DNA of 64,000 nucleotides, taken from assembly GCA_012959695.1 (NCBI GenBank), contig DUCS01000036.1, forward strand, positions 1 through 64,000, given 5' to 3'. A program made the translations under genes and the position numbers. The stretch is from Cycloclasticus sp. (GTDB lineage: Bacteria > Pseudomonadota > Gammaproteobacteria > Methylococcales > Cycloclasticaceae). This document shows, piece by piece, positions 10,916 through 20,746 of this stretch (position 1 is the stretch's first letter; each line of letters starts with the position of its first letter). Under the pieces are notes generated by a model that was not told the DNA's origin, did not search any database, and saw only the letters and a program-made list of their open reading frames with translations.

Positions 10916-10946
10916 CTTATATAGGACTATTTTAGTACTATATAAG
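10916..10946 (-). promoter_or_regulatory. Putative Rrf2/IscR-like operator upstream of the suf operon
   Basis: Perfect 9-bp arms CTTATATAG-N13-CTATATAAG; the core resembles the IscR type 1 consensus. Confidence 0.7.
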
Positions 10947-10993
10947 TTCGCTGTACAGAGAGTTAACGTTTAAAAGAAAGAAATAGCTCGGTT

Positions 10994-11323
10994 TTATGAG
11001 TCAACACAGGACATGCAGCGGGTGACCGTTGGGTCAATGACTAAACGATTTTTATCCAGCTCTTCACCACAGATAAAACAAAAGCCATAATCACCAGACT
11101 CTATTCGTTGCAAAGCACCGTGAATTTTAGATAACTGCAATACACGGCGACGTGATGTTTCCAACGCCATCTGCTGAACTTGCATTGCGTCCATCCGTGA
11201 AAGCCGGCCGAGGCGCGCTTGATCCAGCTCTAATGGTTTATTATCTTTTTGGAAATCATCCTCTTGCTGTTGAATATCAGCTTTTAACGTTAGTAACTGT
11301 TTTTTTGCTTCAGCGTCGCTCAT
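10994..11323 (-). CDS. TraR/DksA family zinc-finger protein
   Basis: C4 zinc finger YGFCFICGEELDKNRLVIDPTVTRCMSC. Confidence 0.9.
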   Translation of the reverse strand: MSDAEAKKQLLTLKADIQQQEDDFQKDNKPLELDQARLGRLSRMDAMQVQQMALETSRRRVLQLSKIHGALQRIESGDYGFCFICGEELDKNRLVIDPTVTRCMSCVDS

Positions 11324-11334
11324 AAAGTTTCACA

Positions 11335-11556
11335 TCAAACGTTAGACGCTAATTCAACACACAATTGTTCACCAGCAAATTCAATAACATCGCCATGAAC
11401 AATTTTCTTTCGTTTTCTAGTTTCTATTTCACCATTAACTAAGACCAAACCTTTACTGATAACCAATTTGGCTTCACCGCCACTAGGCACTAGGCCTTCG
11501 AATTTTAAGACCTTATATAATTCGACAGGTTCTTTTGGAATTTCAACTTTTATCAT
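11335..11556 (-). CDS. S4 domain RNA-binding protein (YbcJ-like)
   Basis: Small S4 domain: LYKVLKFEGLVPSGGEAKLVISKGLVLVNGEIETRKRKKI. Confidence 0.85.
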   Translation of the reverse strand: MIKVEIPKEPVELYKVLKFEGLVPSGGEAKLVISKGLVLVNGEIETRKRKKIVHGDVIEFAGEQLCVELASNV

Positions 11557-11574
11557 ATCTGGTTACAACCTACA

Positions 11575-12279
11575 TTAAGGACAGTACGTTTTTGCTTTTT
11601 CGTCGGATAAATCATAATACTGATACAGACAAATCATCGCTTTTTCATTTGCTGCTTCCACATCCATTTGGCTCAATAATTGTTGCCATAAACTCATTCG
11701 TTCAACACCACCAGCATATTGCCCGCCGGTTTCTCTTTTAGCAAGCCACAAACCTTTGGCATTAAAACTGTACACAGGAAGTAAATCCTGGCGTTGTGAT
11801 GCAGGAAGAATCGCTGGATTCAAATTATCTAACACCAGTGGCTCATCTGTCGGTTGTCTAAAATAACTCACCACCATATGCGGTTTATTAATGTCCAAAG
11901 CTTTTACATAGGTTAGGCGCATTTTATTTTCATCTAGCCCCATTGCCGCTAACGTAAAGTATTTTGCTATCGACAAGTCCTCGCAATCACCCGCTTTAGT
12001 CACTAAGGTCTGTAACGGTGTTGCCCAGTAATCTTCCATTTTCCAATGGTAGATATCATCGACAAATTCCACCTCATTGACGAAGTTATTAACAGAGTTC
12101 AGTTTTTGGATATCTGACCAGCGTGAACCGTTTTCAATTAACGTTTTCCATGCTTGTACTCGCTCGCGTGTTTCTGAGTTAATCCCATCAGATACAGGCA
12201 TTTCAACTTTTGGCGAACTTGCACAAGCTGTTAGCAACACCATCAATAAAACAGATATTATTTTAAACAGATTAGTCAT
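11575..12279 (-). CDS. Transglutaminase-like cysteine peptidase, LapG-like lipoprotein
   Basis: Lipobox LLTAC; candidate catalytic Cys in AGDCEDLSIAKYFTLAAMG, His in KPHMVVSYF, Asp in LVLDNLNP. Confidence 0.83.
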   Translation of the reverse strand: MTNLFKIISVLLMVLLTACASSPKVEMPVSDGINSETRERVQAWKTLIENGSRWSDIQKLNSVNNFVNEVEFVDDIYHWKMEDYWATPLQTLVTKAGDCEDLSIAKYFTLAAMGLDENKMRLTYVKALDINKPHMVVSYFRQPTDEPLVLDNLNPAILPASQRQDLLPVYSFNAKGLWLAKRETGGQYAGGVERMSLWQQLLSQMDVEAANEKAMICLYQYYDLSDEKAKTYCP

Positions 12280-12349
12280 TAAGGCGGCTCTTTAAATGTT
12301 ACTTTCAAAAAGAGCGTTAGTAGCAGATTCAAATTATTATTCAATTCTT

Positions 12350-12682
12350 TTAATTAATTTTCTCATCGTTAATATACTGCCCACTTTTTAATTCGGTAAA
12401 AAAATCTTTAAGCATTGGATTGTTAATTTTCTCCCCACTCAAATCCGAGGAAAGATTTTGTTCCGCTACATACGTTGTATGGATCGCGTTATGCACCAGT
12501 ACATGATACCAAGGTTCATTTTTTGGTGGCCTACTACGGGCTACCGCCTCGTACCATTCATCGGTCAGCTGAAAATTTGGGTCTATATCAACAATGACGC
12601 CACGATAATTAAACAACTTGTGCAAAACCAACTGGCCAATTGAATATTTAGCGTTACTGGTTATGCGGTCTGTTTTTTTCAT
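12350..12682 (-). CDS. hspQ: HspQ/YccV-like heat shock, hemimethylated-DNA-binding domain protein
   Basis: YSIGQLVLHKLFNYRGVIVDIDPNFQLTDEWYEAVARSRPPKNEPWYHVLVHN. Confidence 0.93.
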   Translation of the reverse strand: MKKTDRITSNAKYSIGQLVLHKLFNYRGVIVDIDPNFQLTDEWYEAVARSRPPKNEPWYHVLVHNAIHTTYVAEQNLSSDLSGEKINNPMLKDFFTELKSGQYINDEKIN

Positions 12683-12776
12683 GTTAATGATTACTTTTCA
12701 CGAATAACGAATCAAACTCCTTCATAAGGACAGTAACCCTAAGAACAACTAAAAACAACCGCCTGTTAATTTGCTA

Positions 12777-13553
12777 TCAAGTGTCCATTTCTAGAATGAT
12801 GTGCAAAATCAATTCAAAGTCATTCGCCTCATCACCTAGGCCTATAGGCACACCAATAGCAAATCCCCAATCATCAATAGGCGACCAAACAACTCCGGGG
12901 GTCAAATACTGAGCTTCTTCCTCCCAGTTGTATTCCAGCGTCAAAGAAACATCGTCTGTTACTGATGAAATAACGCCTAGATTTGCATAGCGCTCCCTCG
13001 TCTCATGTTCAGGGTATTCAACGCCAAACTGCACAAACGCGTGTGTATTATCCGCCACATCCACAGCAAAAATGAAATACGAACCGAGTGACTTTTCCCC
13101 CTCGCCTAATTCCTTATCATCGTCACCAAGCGGTAACCCAAACTCAACGCCTACAGCAGCGTGAAACGGGCTGTCAGCAATCGCTAACCAACTGTACTGC
13201 AATCCTATTTCAAGGTTGCCAATGCCTGCACTTGCGCCTTCATCATCAGGGTTATTGTGTCCATAACTCACCCATTCAAATTCGACCTGTAGATTGTCGG
13301 TAATGCCGTACTCAACGGAAACAGGAACAGCCCAACTCGTTTCTTCGTCCGATTCGGCGTACTCAGGCAACAACGAGAGTTGAATTTCACCCGCTTGTTG
13401 CGGAAACACAAGATCAGACTTAAAAACCTCTTGAATCAACTCTTCTCTTTCACTCGCAGCAACTGCAATGGTATAAAACAGCGACATTGAAAGCACGAAT
13501 ACACGGCTAAGGAGTTGTCTGTTTATAATTTGTAATGTTGAATAACCACACAT
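12777..13553 (-). CDS. Putative outer-membrane beta-barrel protein of unknown function
   Basis: Signal-like N-terminus followed by repeated amphipathic beta-strand patterns (VSVEYGITDNLQVEFEWV, LEIGLQYSWLA, VSLTLEYNW). Confidence 0.6.
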   Translation of the reverse strand: MCGYSTLQIINRQLLSRVFVLSMSLFYTIAVAASEREELIQEVFKSDLVFPQQAGEIQLSLLPEYAESDEETSWAVPVSVEYGITDNLQVEFEWVSYGHNNPDDEGASAGIGNLEIGLQYSWLAIADSPFHAAVGVEFGLPLGDDDKELGEGEKSLGSYFIFAVDVADNTHAFVQFGVEYPEHETRERYANLGVISSVTDDVSLTLEYNWEEEAQYLTPGVVWSPIDDWGFAIGVPIGLGDEANDFELILHIILEMDT

Positions 13554-13615
13554 CGTTGAGCGCCTTTCTGCTTGATTTTAAAGCCGCCTATTATCTCGTT
13601 AAGCCGTCTCGCAAC

Positions 13616-14200
13616 TCAACTGTTTATTAACGCTTTTCTACGCACAACAATCACCGCAACCAATAGCAGACAAAACACCATAACAGCGGCGGGGAAAAGC
13701 ACCGTGGTTACTGAATAAAGCTCCAAAGCCATAATCGCCAGCCCGTTGCGGACAACAATAAGCGCAAAAAATGAAACACTTTCCTCATGCGGCTTTGCGT
13801 ACGCCTTACGCACCGTTGGGCCAAGTCCAAATATATCAACCGAAGTTAGGATAACAACCGCCCATAAAGGATCCGAGGTTAAATACCAAAAAGGTAGCGA
13901 GGACATAGCTGATATAAAGAAAAACCAATCTGTCGATGTGATTTTTATATCCCCTCTTTTTAAATACGCTAAAAAGGCGACATAAATAGTAATCAAACTC
14001 GATATACCAATCGGCCACGCACCAACACCTGCACCGCCCGCTAACTGAGCAAAAAACACGATCAGCGTTGTAATACCCCAAATAACCCACGAGAAAACAT
14101 GCGGCTTTACTTCACCCTTTAGAATAGAACCGATATAAGGAAAAAATGCGTAAAACGTCAGCGCGATAGCAACCGAACTAAGAATTTCTTTAATAAGCAT
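13616..14200 (-). CDS. Small polytopic membrane protein with apparent tandem half-repeats
   Basis: About 6-7 hydrophobic segments; paired motifs FFPYIGSILKGEVKPHVFSWVIWG and GLGPTVRKAYAKPHEESVSFFALIV. Confidence 0.7.
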   Translation of the reverse strand: MLIKEILSSVAIALTFYAFFPYIGSILKGEVKPHVFSWVIWGITTLIVFFAQLAGGAGVGAWPIGISSLITIYVAFLAYLKRGDIKITSTDWFFFISAMSSLPFWYLTSDPLWAVVILTSVDIFGLGPTVRKAYAKPHEESVSFFALIVVRNGLAIMALELYSVTTVLFPAAVMVFCLLLVAVIVVRRKALINS

Positions 14201-14307
14201 GCTCTAAATTATAAAGGAATACTTGTGCGCTTATATAATTCAAGATGCCAAACTGTACCAGCAAACGTTAAAAATCAAGCTGGCTGACTGCTTGGTCTTT
14301 AAGCTAG

Positions 14308-16071
14308 TTACTCCGATGTCTCCAAATGCCTAACCATCAACTGCACGCTTGAGTGCCCCAGATAGGTATTTACATCTAGCTGATAAACTAGTGTTACTTT
14401 TGCTAAGCCAATGATGCTATCGGGGTTATCGACATTAAAATAGATCGCGTCTATTTTTCTTTTATTATCAATTGTTGCTAGTTCTAATTTAACGTGTTTT
14501 TGCCCTACTATTCGGGCGTTTGTGACGTTGAACGTGCCTACAAAAAGCGGCTCAGGAAATTGTTGCCCCCACGGCCCTGCTTGGCGGAGCGTTTCGGCGA
14601 GGTTTAAGTTAATGTCGTTGGCGGGTATTTCGCCATCCACTAAAAAGACATTTTCGGGTGCTTGGTTATTTAGGCGTTTTTTTACCGCGTTGTTAAAGGC
14701 TTCTTTAAACGTATCCAAGTCTTTTTCGGCAAAGCTCATGCCGGCTGCCATAGCGTGGCCGCCAAATTTTGTTAATAAGCCGGGGTGTTGGCTGGCAATA
14801 TCGTCTAGCGTATCGCGTATATGTAGGCCTGCAATTGAACGCGCCGAGCCTTTGACTGTATCTTTATCCGCTTTTGCAAAAGCAATAACGGGTCTGTTGA
14901 GCTTTTCTTTTATACGCGAAGCAAGAATACCAATGACCCCCTGATGCCAATGTTCGTCGTACAGGCAAACGCCCCATTGTTCTTGCTTGTTTTTATTTTC
15001 ATCTTCTTTTAATTTTAACGACGCGAGGATTTTATACGCGTCTTGCTTCATATCATCTTCGATTGCACGGCGTTCGATATTGAGCATATCGAGCTGTTCT
15101 GCGATATCGCTCGCTTCTTGGTCGTTATCGGTTAATAAACATCGAATGCCGAGCGACATATCGTCCAAACGCCCTGCTGCATTGAGCCTTGGGCCGATAG
15201 CAAAACCTAAGTCGCTAGCGACAACTCGTGCGGGTTCGCGCTTTGCGATGCGTAATAAAGCGGCTATACCGGGTACGCATTGCTCTGCTTGAATTCTTAA
15301 TAAACCTTGATGCACGAGTTTACGGTTGGTTTCGTCCATTGGCACCACATCGGCCACGGTTCCCAGTGCGACTATATCGAGTAAGTTGGCTAGATTTGGC
15401 TTTGCTTTATCTTCAAAAGCACCTTCTTTATTCAGCGATGAGCGTAACGCAAGTAGTACATAAAACATAACCCCTACGCCCGCCAATGCTTTACTGGGGA
15501 ATTCATCGCCAATTAATTGAGGATTAACAATAGCGTGAGCATTGGGTAGCTGCTTGGGCGGCAAGTGATGGTCGGTTACGACGACTTGACAGCCCTTTTC
15601 GACCGCGTAAGCCACTCCGTCTACGCTAGATATGCCGTTATCGACAGTGATGATGAGATCGGGTTTTAGTTCTAGCGCCACATCGACAATTTCAGGCGTT
15701 AGACCATAACCAAACTTGAAACGATCGGGCACAACGAATTCGACGTGTTTTGCGCCTAACATTCGCAGCCCGCGAATAGCCACCGCGCACGATGTTGCGC
15801 CATCGGCATCAAAGTCCGCAACAATCAGAATTCTTTTATCTTGTTGAATCGCCTCTTTAATCAAACTAACCGCTGACTCAATACCCGTTAGCGTTTGAAA
15901 GCTAGGCAAGTTTTTTAAGGTACGATCCAGCTGTGCTTGAGTCGTTACGCCCCTATTGAGGTACACCTGCCGTAAAACTGGGTGCAGGTCTGCTAGCGTA
16001 TCCGCATCGTGCTTAACCGCTTCACGGTGCTTGATATTTACTGTGGAGCTATCTGGTGCTGAGTCGCTCAC
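14308..16071 (-). CDS. recJ: Single-stranded-DNA-specific exonuclease RecJ
   Basis: DHH phosphoesterase motifs VADFDADGATSCAVA, VVTDHHLPP, FGGHAMAAGMSF. Confidence 0.97.
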   Translation of the reverse strand: MSDSAPDSSTVNIKHREAVKHDADTLADLHPVLRQVYLNRGVTTQAQLDRTLKNLPSFQTLTGIESAVSLIKEAIQQDKRILIVADFDADGATSCAVAIRGLRMLGAKHVEFVVPDRFKFGYGLTPEIVDVALELKPDLIITVDNGISSVDGVAYAVEKGCQVVVTDHHLPPKQLPNAHAIVNPQLIGDEFPSKALAGVGVMFYVLLALRSSLNKEGAFEDKAKPNLANLLDIVALGTVADVVPMDETNRKLVHQGLLRIQAEQCVPGIAALLRIAKREPARVVASDLGFAIGPRLNAAGRLDDMSLGIRCLLTDNDQEASDIAEQLDMLNIERRAIEDDMKQDAYKILASLKLKEDENKNKQEQWGVCLYDEHWHQGVIGILASRIKEKLNRPVIAFAKADKDTVKGSARSIAGLHIRDTLDDIASQHPGLLTKFGGHAMAAGMSFAEKDLDTFKEAFNNAVKKRLNNQAPENVFLVDGEIPANDINLNLAETLRQAGPWGQQFPEPLFVGTFNVTNARIVGQKHVKLELATIDNKRKIDAIYFNVDNPDSIIGLAKVTLVYQLDVNTYLGHSSVQLMVRHLETSE

Positions 16072-16081
16072 TTGCTGACGT

Positions 16082-17152
16082 TTAGAGTTTATCTAAAATC
16101 GCTGCTTTTACTGCATCCAATGATGCATCAATGGCTTTTGGGTTAATCGCACATTGTGAAATGGCCGTGTCTGGGTCTTTAAGCCCATGGCCCGTTAAGG
16201 TGCACACAATGGTACTGCCTTCTGGGATTTTGCCATTTTTAATGTCGCGTATTGCGCCGCCAACTGATGCTGCTGATGCAGGTTCGCAGAAGATGCCTTC
16301 TTGCTCACTCAGTAGCTTTTGTGCAGCTAATATTTCTTCATCACTTAGTAGGTCAAACCAACCGCCAGATTCTTTTTGCGCAGCCCACGCTTGGTCCCAT
16401 GATTGTGGGCGACCAATACGAATAGCCGTTGCGACTGTTTCAGGGTCATCAATCATTTCGCCTTTTAGAAACGGTGCTGCGCCCGCTGCTTGATAACCGG
16501 CCATAATTGGGTGCTCGCCAGATGTTTTGCCCATTTCGGTATAGCCTAACCAATGCGCCGTAATGTTACCGGCATTACCCACAGGTAAGCAGTGATAATC
16601 CGGTACTTTACCTAATGCTTCTACAATTTCGTACGCCGCTGTTTTTTGGCCTTGTATACGATAAGGGTTAATTGAATTAACGATAGTAACTGGCGCATGT
16701 TCTGCCACTTCTTTAACCAATTGCATACCGTGGTCAAAGTTACCTTTAATTTGAATAATTTCAGCGCCGTGCATCATCGCCTGGGCTAATTTACCCAGTG
16801 CGATTTTACCTTCAGGAATTAACACAAACGCTTTAATACCTGCACGTGCTGCATAAGCCGCTGCTGACGCCGATGTGTTACCCGTAGACGCGCAAATGAT
16901 CGCTTTGCTACCCTCTTCTACCGCTTTGGTCACCGCCATGGTCATGCCACGGTCTTTAAACGAGCCAGTTGGATTTAAACCTTCATATTTAACGTAAATA
17001 TCAACATTTTTACCGGTTAAAGCGGGAATATTTTCAAGTTTAATGAGCGGTGTATTACCCTCACCAATACTGATTAAACGCGTACTGTCTGAAACAGGCA
17101 GCACATCTCTATATTTATCAATAAGCCCTAAATAACGATTTCCTGTTGCCAT
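16082..17152 (-). CDS. thrC: Threonine synthase
   Basis: PLP-Lys motif NPTGSFKDRGM; ICASTGNTSASAAAYAARAG. Confidence 0.97.
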   Translation of the reverse strand: MATGNRYLGLIDKYRDVLPVSDSTRLISIGEGNTPLIKLENIPALTGKNVDIYVKYEGLNPTGSFKDRGMTMAVTKAVEEGSKAIICASTGNTSASAAAYAARAGIKAFVLIPEGKIALGKLAQAMMHGAEIIQIKGNFDHGMQLVKEVAEHAPVTIVNSINPYRIQGQKTAAYEIVEALGKVPDYHCLPVGNAGNITAHWLGYTEMGKTSGEHPIMAGYQAAGAAPFLKGEMIDDPETVATAIRIGRPQSWDQAWAAQKESGGWFDLLSDEEILAAQKLLSEQEGIFCEPASAASVGGAIRDIKNGKIPEGSTIVCTLTGHGLKDPDTAISQCAINPKAIDASLDAVKAAILDKL

Positions 17153-17160
17153 GAGTTTTC

Positions 17161-18480
17161 CTATTGTAACGATTCGACGCGAATGCGAATGGCTGGTTCT
17201 TTAATTGAGTCTAACGATTCAATGCCCTTTAACGCTGCTATTAACCCTTTCTCAACAACGCTATTAGTGAGCAATATAACTTGTGCCGTTGTGCCATGTT
17301 TGGGTTCTTTTTGAAGCATTGCTTCGATGCTGATACCATTCTCAGCCAGTATAGTGGTAATTCCCGCCATTACACCGGGTTTATCTTCTACCGATAAACG
17401 TAAGTAAAATGCTGTGGTTACGTCTTCTATAGGAAGCAAAGCAATCTCTTGCAATTGGTCACTGATGAAACCTAAAGAAGGCACCGTTTTATCTGATGGC
17501 ACATCCAATTGTCGACAGATATCAACGATATCGGCAATAACCGACGATGCAGTCGCTTCAGCACCAGCACCTGGCCCGTAATATAGCGTTGAGCCAACGG
17601 CATCACCTTTAACAACCACGGCATTCATTACCCCATCTACGTTGGCAATTAGCCTTTTTTCTGGGATAAGTGTTGGGTGAACGCGCATTTCAACGCCAGC
17701 GTCAGATTTTCTTGCAACGCCTAGGTGTTTAATTCTATAACCCAGCTCTTCTGCATACGTTACATCAAGCGGTGTTATTGTGGAAATGCCTTCGGTATAC
17801 ACTTTTTCAAAGTTCAACGGCATACCAAACGCAAGCGACGCAAGAATACACAATTTGTGCGCAGCATCTATGCCTTCAACATCGTATTCTGGATCCGCTT
17901 CGGCATAACCTAACTCTTGAGCTTCTTTAAGCACATCCGCAAAGGCACTACCTTTATCGCGCATTTCAGTCAGAATGAAATTGCCCGTGCCATTAATGAT
18001 GCCCGCTAACCATTCGATTTTATTAGCGCTAAGCCCTTCACGCATGGCTTTAACGATAGGAATACCTCCAGCGATCGCCGCCTCGTAAGCCAACGTGACA
18101 TTATTATCAGCCGCCGCAGCAAACAACTCATTACCGTGACTCGCTATTAAGGCTTTGTTAGCAGTGACCACATGCTTACCTTGAGAAAGAGCTGAAAGAA
18201 TTAATGACTTTGCTGGCTCATCGCCCCCCATTAATTCAAGAACTATTTGAATATCCGGATCGTTAATAACATCGTTTGGATTGGTCGTTAATTGAATACC
18301 ATCGGTGTCACAAATACGTTCTCGTGTGATGTTGCGAGCACAAGCTTTCGTCACAACCACTTCACATCCACTACGGCGTGAGATTTCGATACTGTTTCTT
18401 TTTAAAACATTAACGGTACCGCCACCTACAGTGCCTAAACCTAATAGCCCAACCTTTACAACTTTCAAGAAATTCCCCAA
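17161..18480 (-). CDS. hom: Homoserine dehydrogenase with C-terminal ACT domain
   Basis: NAD-binding VGLLGLGTVGGGTVNVL; AGIINGTGNFILTEM; C-terminal ACT domain KPGVMAGITTILAENGISIEAM. Confidence 0.97.
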   Translation of the reverse strand: MGNFLKVVKVGLLGLGTVGGGTVNVLKRNSIEISRRSGCEVVVTKACARNITRERICDTDGIQLTTNPNDVINDPDIQIVLELMGGDEPAKSLILSALSQGKHVVTANKALIASHGNELFAAAADNNVTLAYEAAIAGGIPIVKAMREGLSANKIEWLAGIINGTGNFILTEMRDKGSAFADVLKEAQELGYAEADPEYDVEGIDAAHKLCILASLAFGMPLNFEKVYTEGISTITPLDVTYAEELGYRIKHLGVARKSDAGVEMRVHPTLIPEKRLIANVDGVMNAVVVKGDAVGSTLYYGPGAGAEATASSVIADIVDICRQLDVPSDKTVPSLGFISDQLQEIALLPIEDVTTAFYLRLSVEDKPGVMAGITTILAENGISIEAMLQKEPKHGTTAQVILLTNSVVEKGLIAALKGIESLDSIKEPAIRIRVESLQ

Positions 18481-18508
18481 GATAAATTTACGTTTAAATT
18501 AAGGGCCG

Positions 18509-18535
18509 ATTATACAGGAAACTATGGGCGTTCAA
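18509..18535 (-). promoter_or_regulatory. Candidate sigma70 promoter for hom-thrC
   Basis: Minus strand TTGAAC-N15-TATAAT, about 30 nt upstream of the hom start. Confidence 0.5.
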
Positions 18536-18542
18536 AAAGACC

Positions 18543-19727
18543 TTACGCTGAACTATCGTCACGCATCATTTGTTTAATACCACGCACTGCTTGTTTTGTT
18601 CGATGGCCATTTTCGATCAAACCGAATCGAACATACTCATCACCAAAGTCACCAAAACCAATACCCGGTGACACAGCAACTTTCGCGTCTTTAAGTAATT
18701 TTTTAGAAAACTCTAAAGAACCCATTTCAAGATATTGGTCAGGAATTTTTGCCCAAACGAACATCGTCGCTTTTGGTTTTTCAACCGGCCAACCAATGGA
18801 GTTCAAACCATCACAAAGCGTATCTCTTCGTTTTTTGTATAATGCTCTAATTTCATCAACGCAATCTTGTGGGCCTTCTAACGCAGCAATAGCAGCCACT
18901 TGTATGGGCGTAAACATACCGTAGTCTAAATACGATTTAATACGCGCCAAGGCACCAACGAGTTCTTTATTACCGCACATAAAGCCGACACGCCAGCCTG
19001 GCATATTGTAGGTTTTAGATAACGAGTAAAATTCGACAGCAATATCTTTAGCGCCGGGGACTTGCAAGATTGAAGGCGCCTTATAGCCATCAAACACAAT
19101 TTCAGCGTAGGCATTATCGTGCACCACCCAAATGTCGTGCTCTTTTGCCATTTTAATGACTTTTTCAAAAAACTCTAAATCAACGCATTGTGTCGTCGGA
19201 TTACCCGGGAAATTAAGCACCAACATTTTAGGTTTTGGATAAGATGTTTTAATCGCTTTTTCAAGCTCACTGAAAAAATCCACGTCAGGACCAATGGGAA
19301 CATGACGAATATCAGCACCCGCAATCACAAAACCATAGGGGTGAATTGGGTATGCAGGGTTAGGCACCAAAACCGCATCACCTGGGCCTAACGTTGCCAA
19401 TGCTAAATGCGCCAATCCTTCTTTTGAACCAATCGTTACAATCGCTTCAGAATCGAAATCAAGATCCACATCGTATTTTGACTTATACCAACCACAAATA
19501 GCTTTACGGAGCCTTGGAATACCGCGGGAGACAGAATAGCGATGTGTATCGCCTCGTTGAGCTGCTTCGGTTAACTTGTCAACAATATGTTGAGGCGTTG
19601 GTTGGTCTGGGTTACCCATACCAAAATCGATAATGTCTTCGCCCGCTGCGCGCGCTTGTGCTTTTAAGTCATTAACAATGTTAAAAACATAAGGTGGAAG
19701 TCGTTTTATTCTGGCAAATTCATGCAT
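18543..19727 (-). CDS. alaC: Alanine transaminase AlaC-type aminotransferase
   Basis: Class I aminotransferase: [17 protein letters not shown] and [22 protein letters not shown]. Confidence 0.93.
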   Translation of the reverse strand: MHEFARIKRLPPYVFNIVNDLKAQARAAGEDIIDFGMGNPDQPTPQHIVDKLTEAAQRGDTHRYSVSRGIPRLRKAICGWYKSKYDVDLDFDSEAIVTIGSKEGLAHLALATLGPGDAVLVPNPAYPIHPYGFVIAGADIRHVPIGPDVDFFSELEKAIKTSYPKPKMLVLNFPGNPTTQCVDLEFFEKVIKMAKEHDIWVVHDNAYAEIVFDGYKAPSILQVPGAKDIAVEFYSLSKTYNMPGWRVGFMCGNKELVGALARIKSYLDYGMFTPIQVAAIAALEGPQDCVDEIRALYKKRRDTLCDGLNSIGWPVEKPKATMFVWAKIPDQYLEMGSLEFSKKLLKDAKVAVSPGIGFGDFGDEYVRFGLIENGHRTKQAVRGIKQMMRDDSSA

Positions 19728-19745
19728 GGCGATTCATCTTTAAAG

Positions 19746-19765
19746 CTAAGTAGGATACTACTTAG
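19746..19765. repeat. Perfect inverted repeat CTAAGTAG-GATA-CTACTTAG upstream of alaC
   Basis: 8-bp perfect arms with a 4-nt spacer, 18 nt before the alaC start. Confidence 0.85.
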
Positions 19766-19818
19766 ATACAGTAACCAGCTGCTTTTTAACTGTCAACGGA
19801 AAATAGCCCACGATGTGT

Positions 19819-20745
19819 TTAGTGAAGAAGTACTGAGGGTGATAAACCTTCATTTTCTAGGATTGATTTAAGTGATTTAAGCGCACCCATTTGAATTTGG
19901 CGCACACGCTCGCGCGTAACACCCATTCCATTAGCAACTTGTTCTAAGGTTGACGCATGGTGCCCACGGACACCGAAGCGACGAGAAATGACTTCTCTTT
20001 GCCTATCACTTAACAATTCCAACCACTGGTCTAAGTTATCTCGGATTTCCTCAGACTGTAGAATTTCCGTCGGTTCCATAGCATCTTCATCGGGCACTCT
20101 ATCAAGTAGTTGTTGATCTGTTTCACTGGATAAAGACACATCAAGCGATGAGGTTCTATCGGCGTGCATACGGAACATCTTTTCGATAATCTCAACGGGC
20201 TTTCCGGTTACTTCTGCTACTTCTTCAGCGCTTGCCTCACGGTCTAATACCTGACTTAACTCACGTGCCTTTCTAAGATAAATATTCATTTCCCTGATAA
20301 TATGAATCGGCAAACGAATCGTCCGTGTTTGATTCATAATAGCTCTTTCAATGGTTTGGCGAATCCACCAAGTAGCGTAAGTCGAAAATCTAAAGCCTTT
20401 TTCCGGATCAAATTTTTCAACCGCGCGAATCAACCCTAAGTTACCTTCTTCAATGAGGTCCAACATGGGTAAACCGCGATTCATGTATTTTCTAGAGATT
20501 TTAACCACCAAGCGCAAATTACTTTCGATCATATGCTGCCTAGCTGGCTGGTCACCTTGTTGAACGAGTCGCCCATAATGAATTTCTTCTTCGGCAGTTA
20601 GCAACGTAGATTTGCTTAAATCATTTAAATAAATTTGAGTTGCATCGTTACTGCTCCTGCCTCTCGTTTTTTTATTGCTAGCTTTGTCGCTACTGTCTAA
20701 AACCGACTTGTCCTTAGATGGTTTTATTTTTGTATTCCCTTGCAT
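19819..20745 (-). CDS. rpoS: RNA polymerase sigma factor RpoS
   Basis: Sigma70 regions ([42 protein letters not shown]); synteny with nlpD/pcm/surE. Confidence 0.97.
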   Translation of the reverse strand: MQGNTKIKPSKDKSVLDSSDKASNKKTRGRSSNDATQIYLNDLSKSTLLTAEEEIHYGRLVQQGDQPARQHMIESNLRLVVKISRKYMNRGLPMLDLIEEGNLGLIRAVEKFDPEKGFRFSTYATWWIRQTIERAIMNQTRTIRLPIHIIREMNIYLRKARELSQVLDREASAEEVAEVTGKPVEIIEKMFRMHADRTSSLDVSLSSETDQQLLDRVPDEDAMEPTEILQSEEIRDNLDQWLELLSDRQREVISRRFGVRGHHASTLEQVANGMGVTRERVRQIQMGALKSLKSILENEGLSPSVLLH

Positions 20746-20746
20746 G

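Noticed and set aside
12287-12315. GCTCTTT...AAAGAGC inverted repeat downstream of hspQ
   Set aside because: Only 7-bp AT-rich arms with a 15-nt loop and no U-tract; too weak to call a terminator.
13836-14090. 84-aa minus-strand ORF inside 13616..14200
   Set aside because: Alternative frame within the longer, hydrophobically patterned membrane protein.
14522-15470. Plus-strand ORFs of 140, 101 and 80 aa opposite recJ
   Set aside because: They lie entirely antisense to a well-conserved recJ, have no recognisable motifs and are consistent with shadow ORFs.
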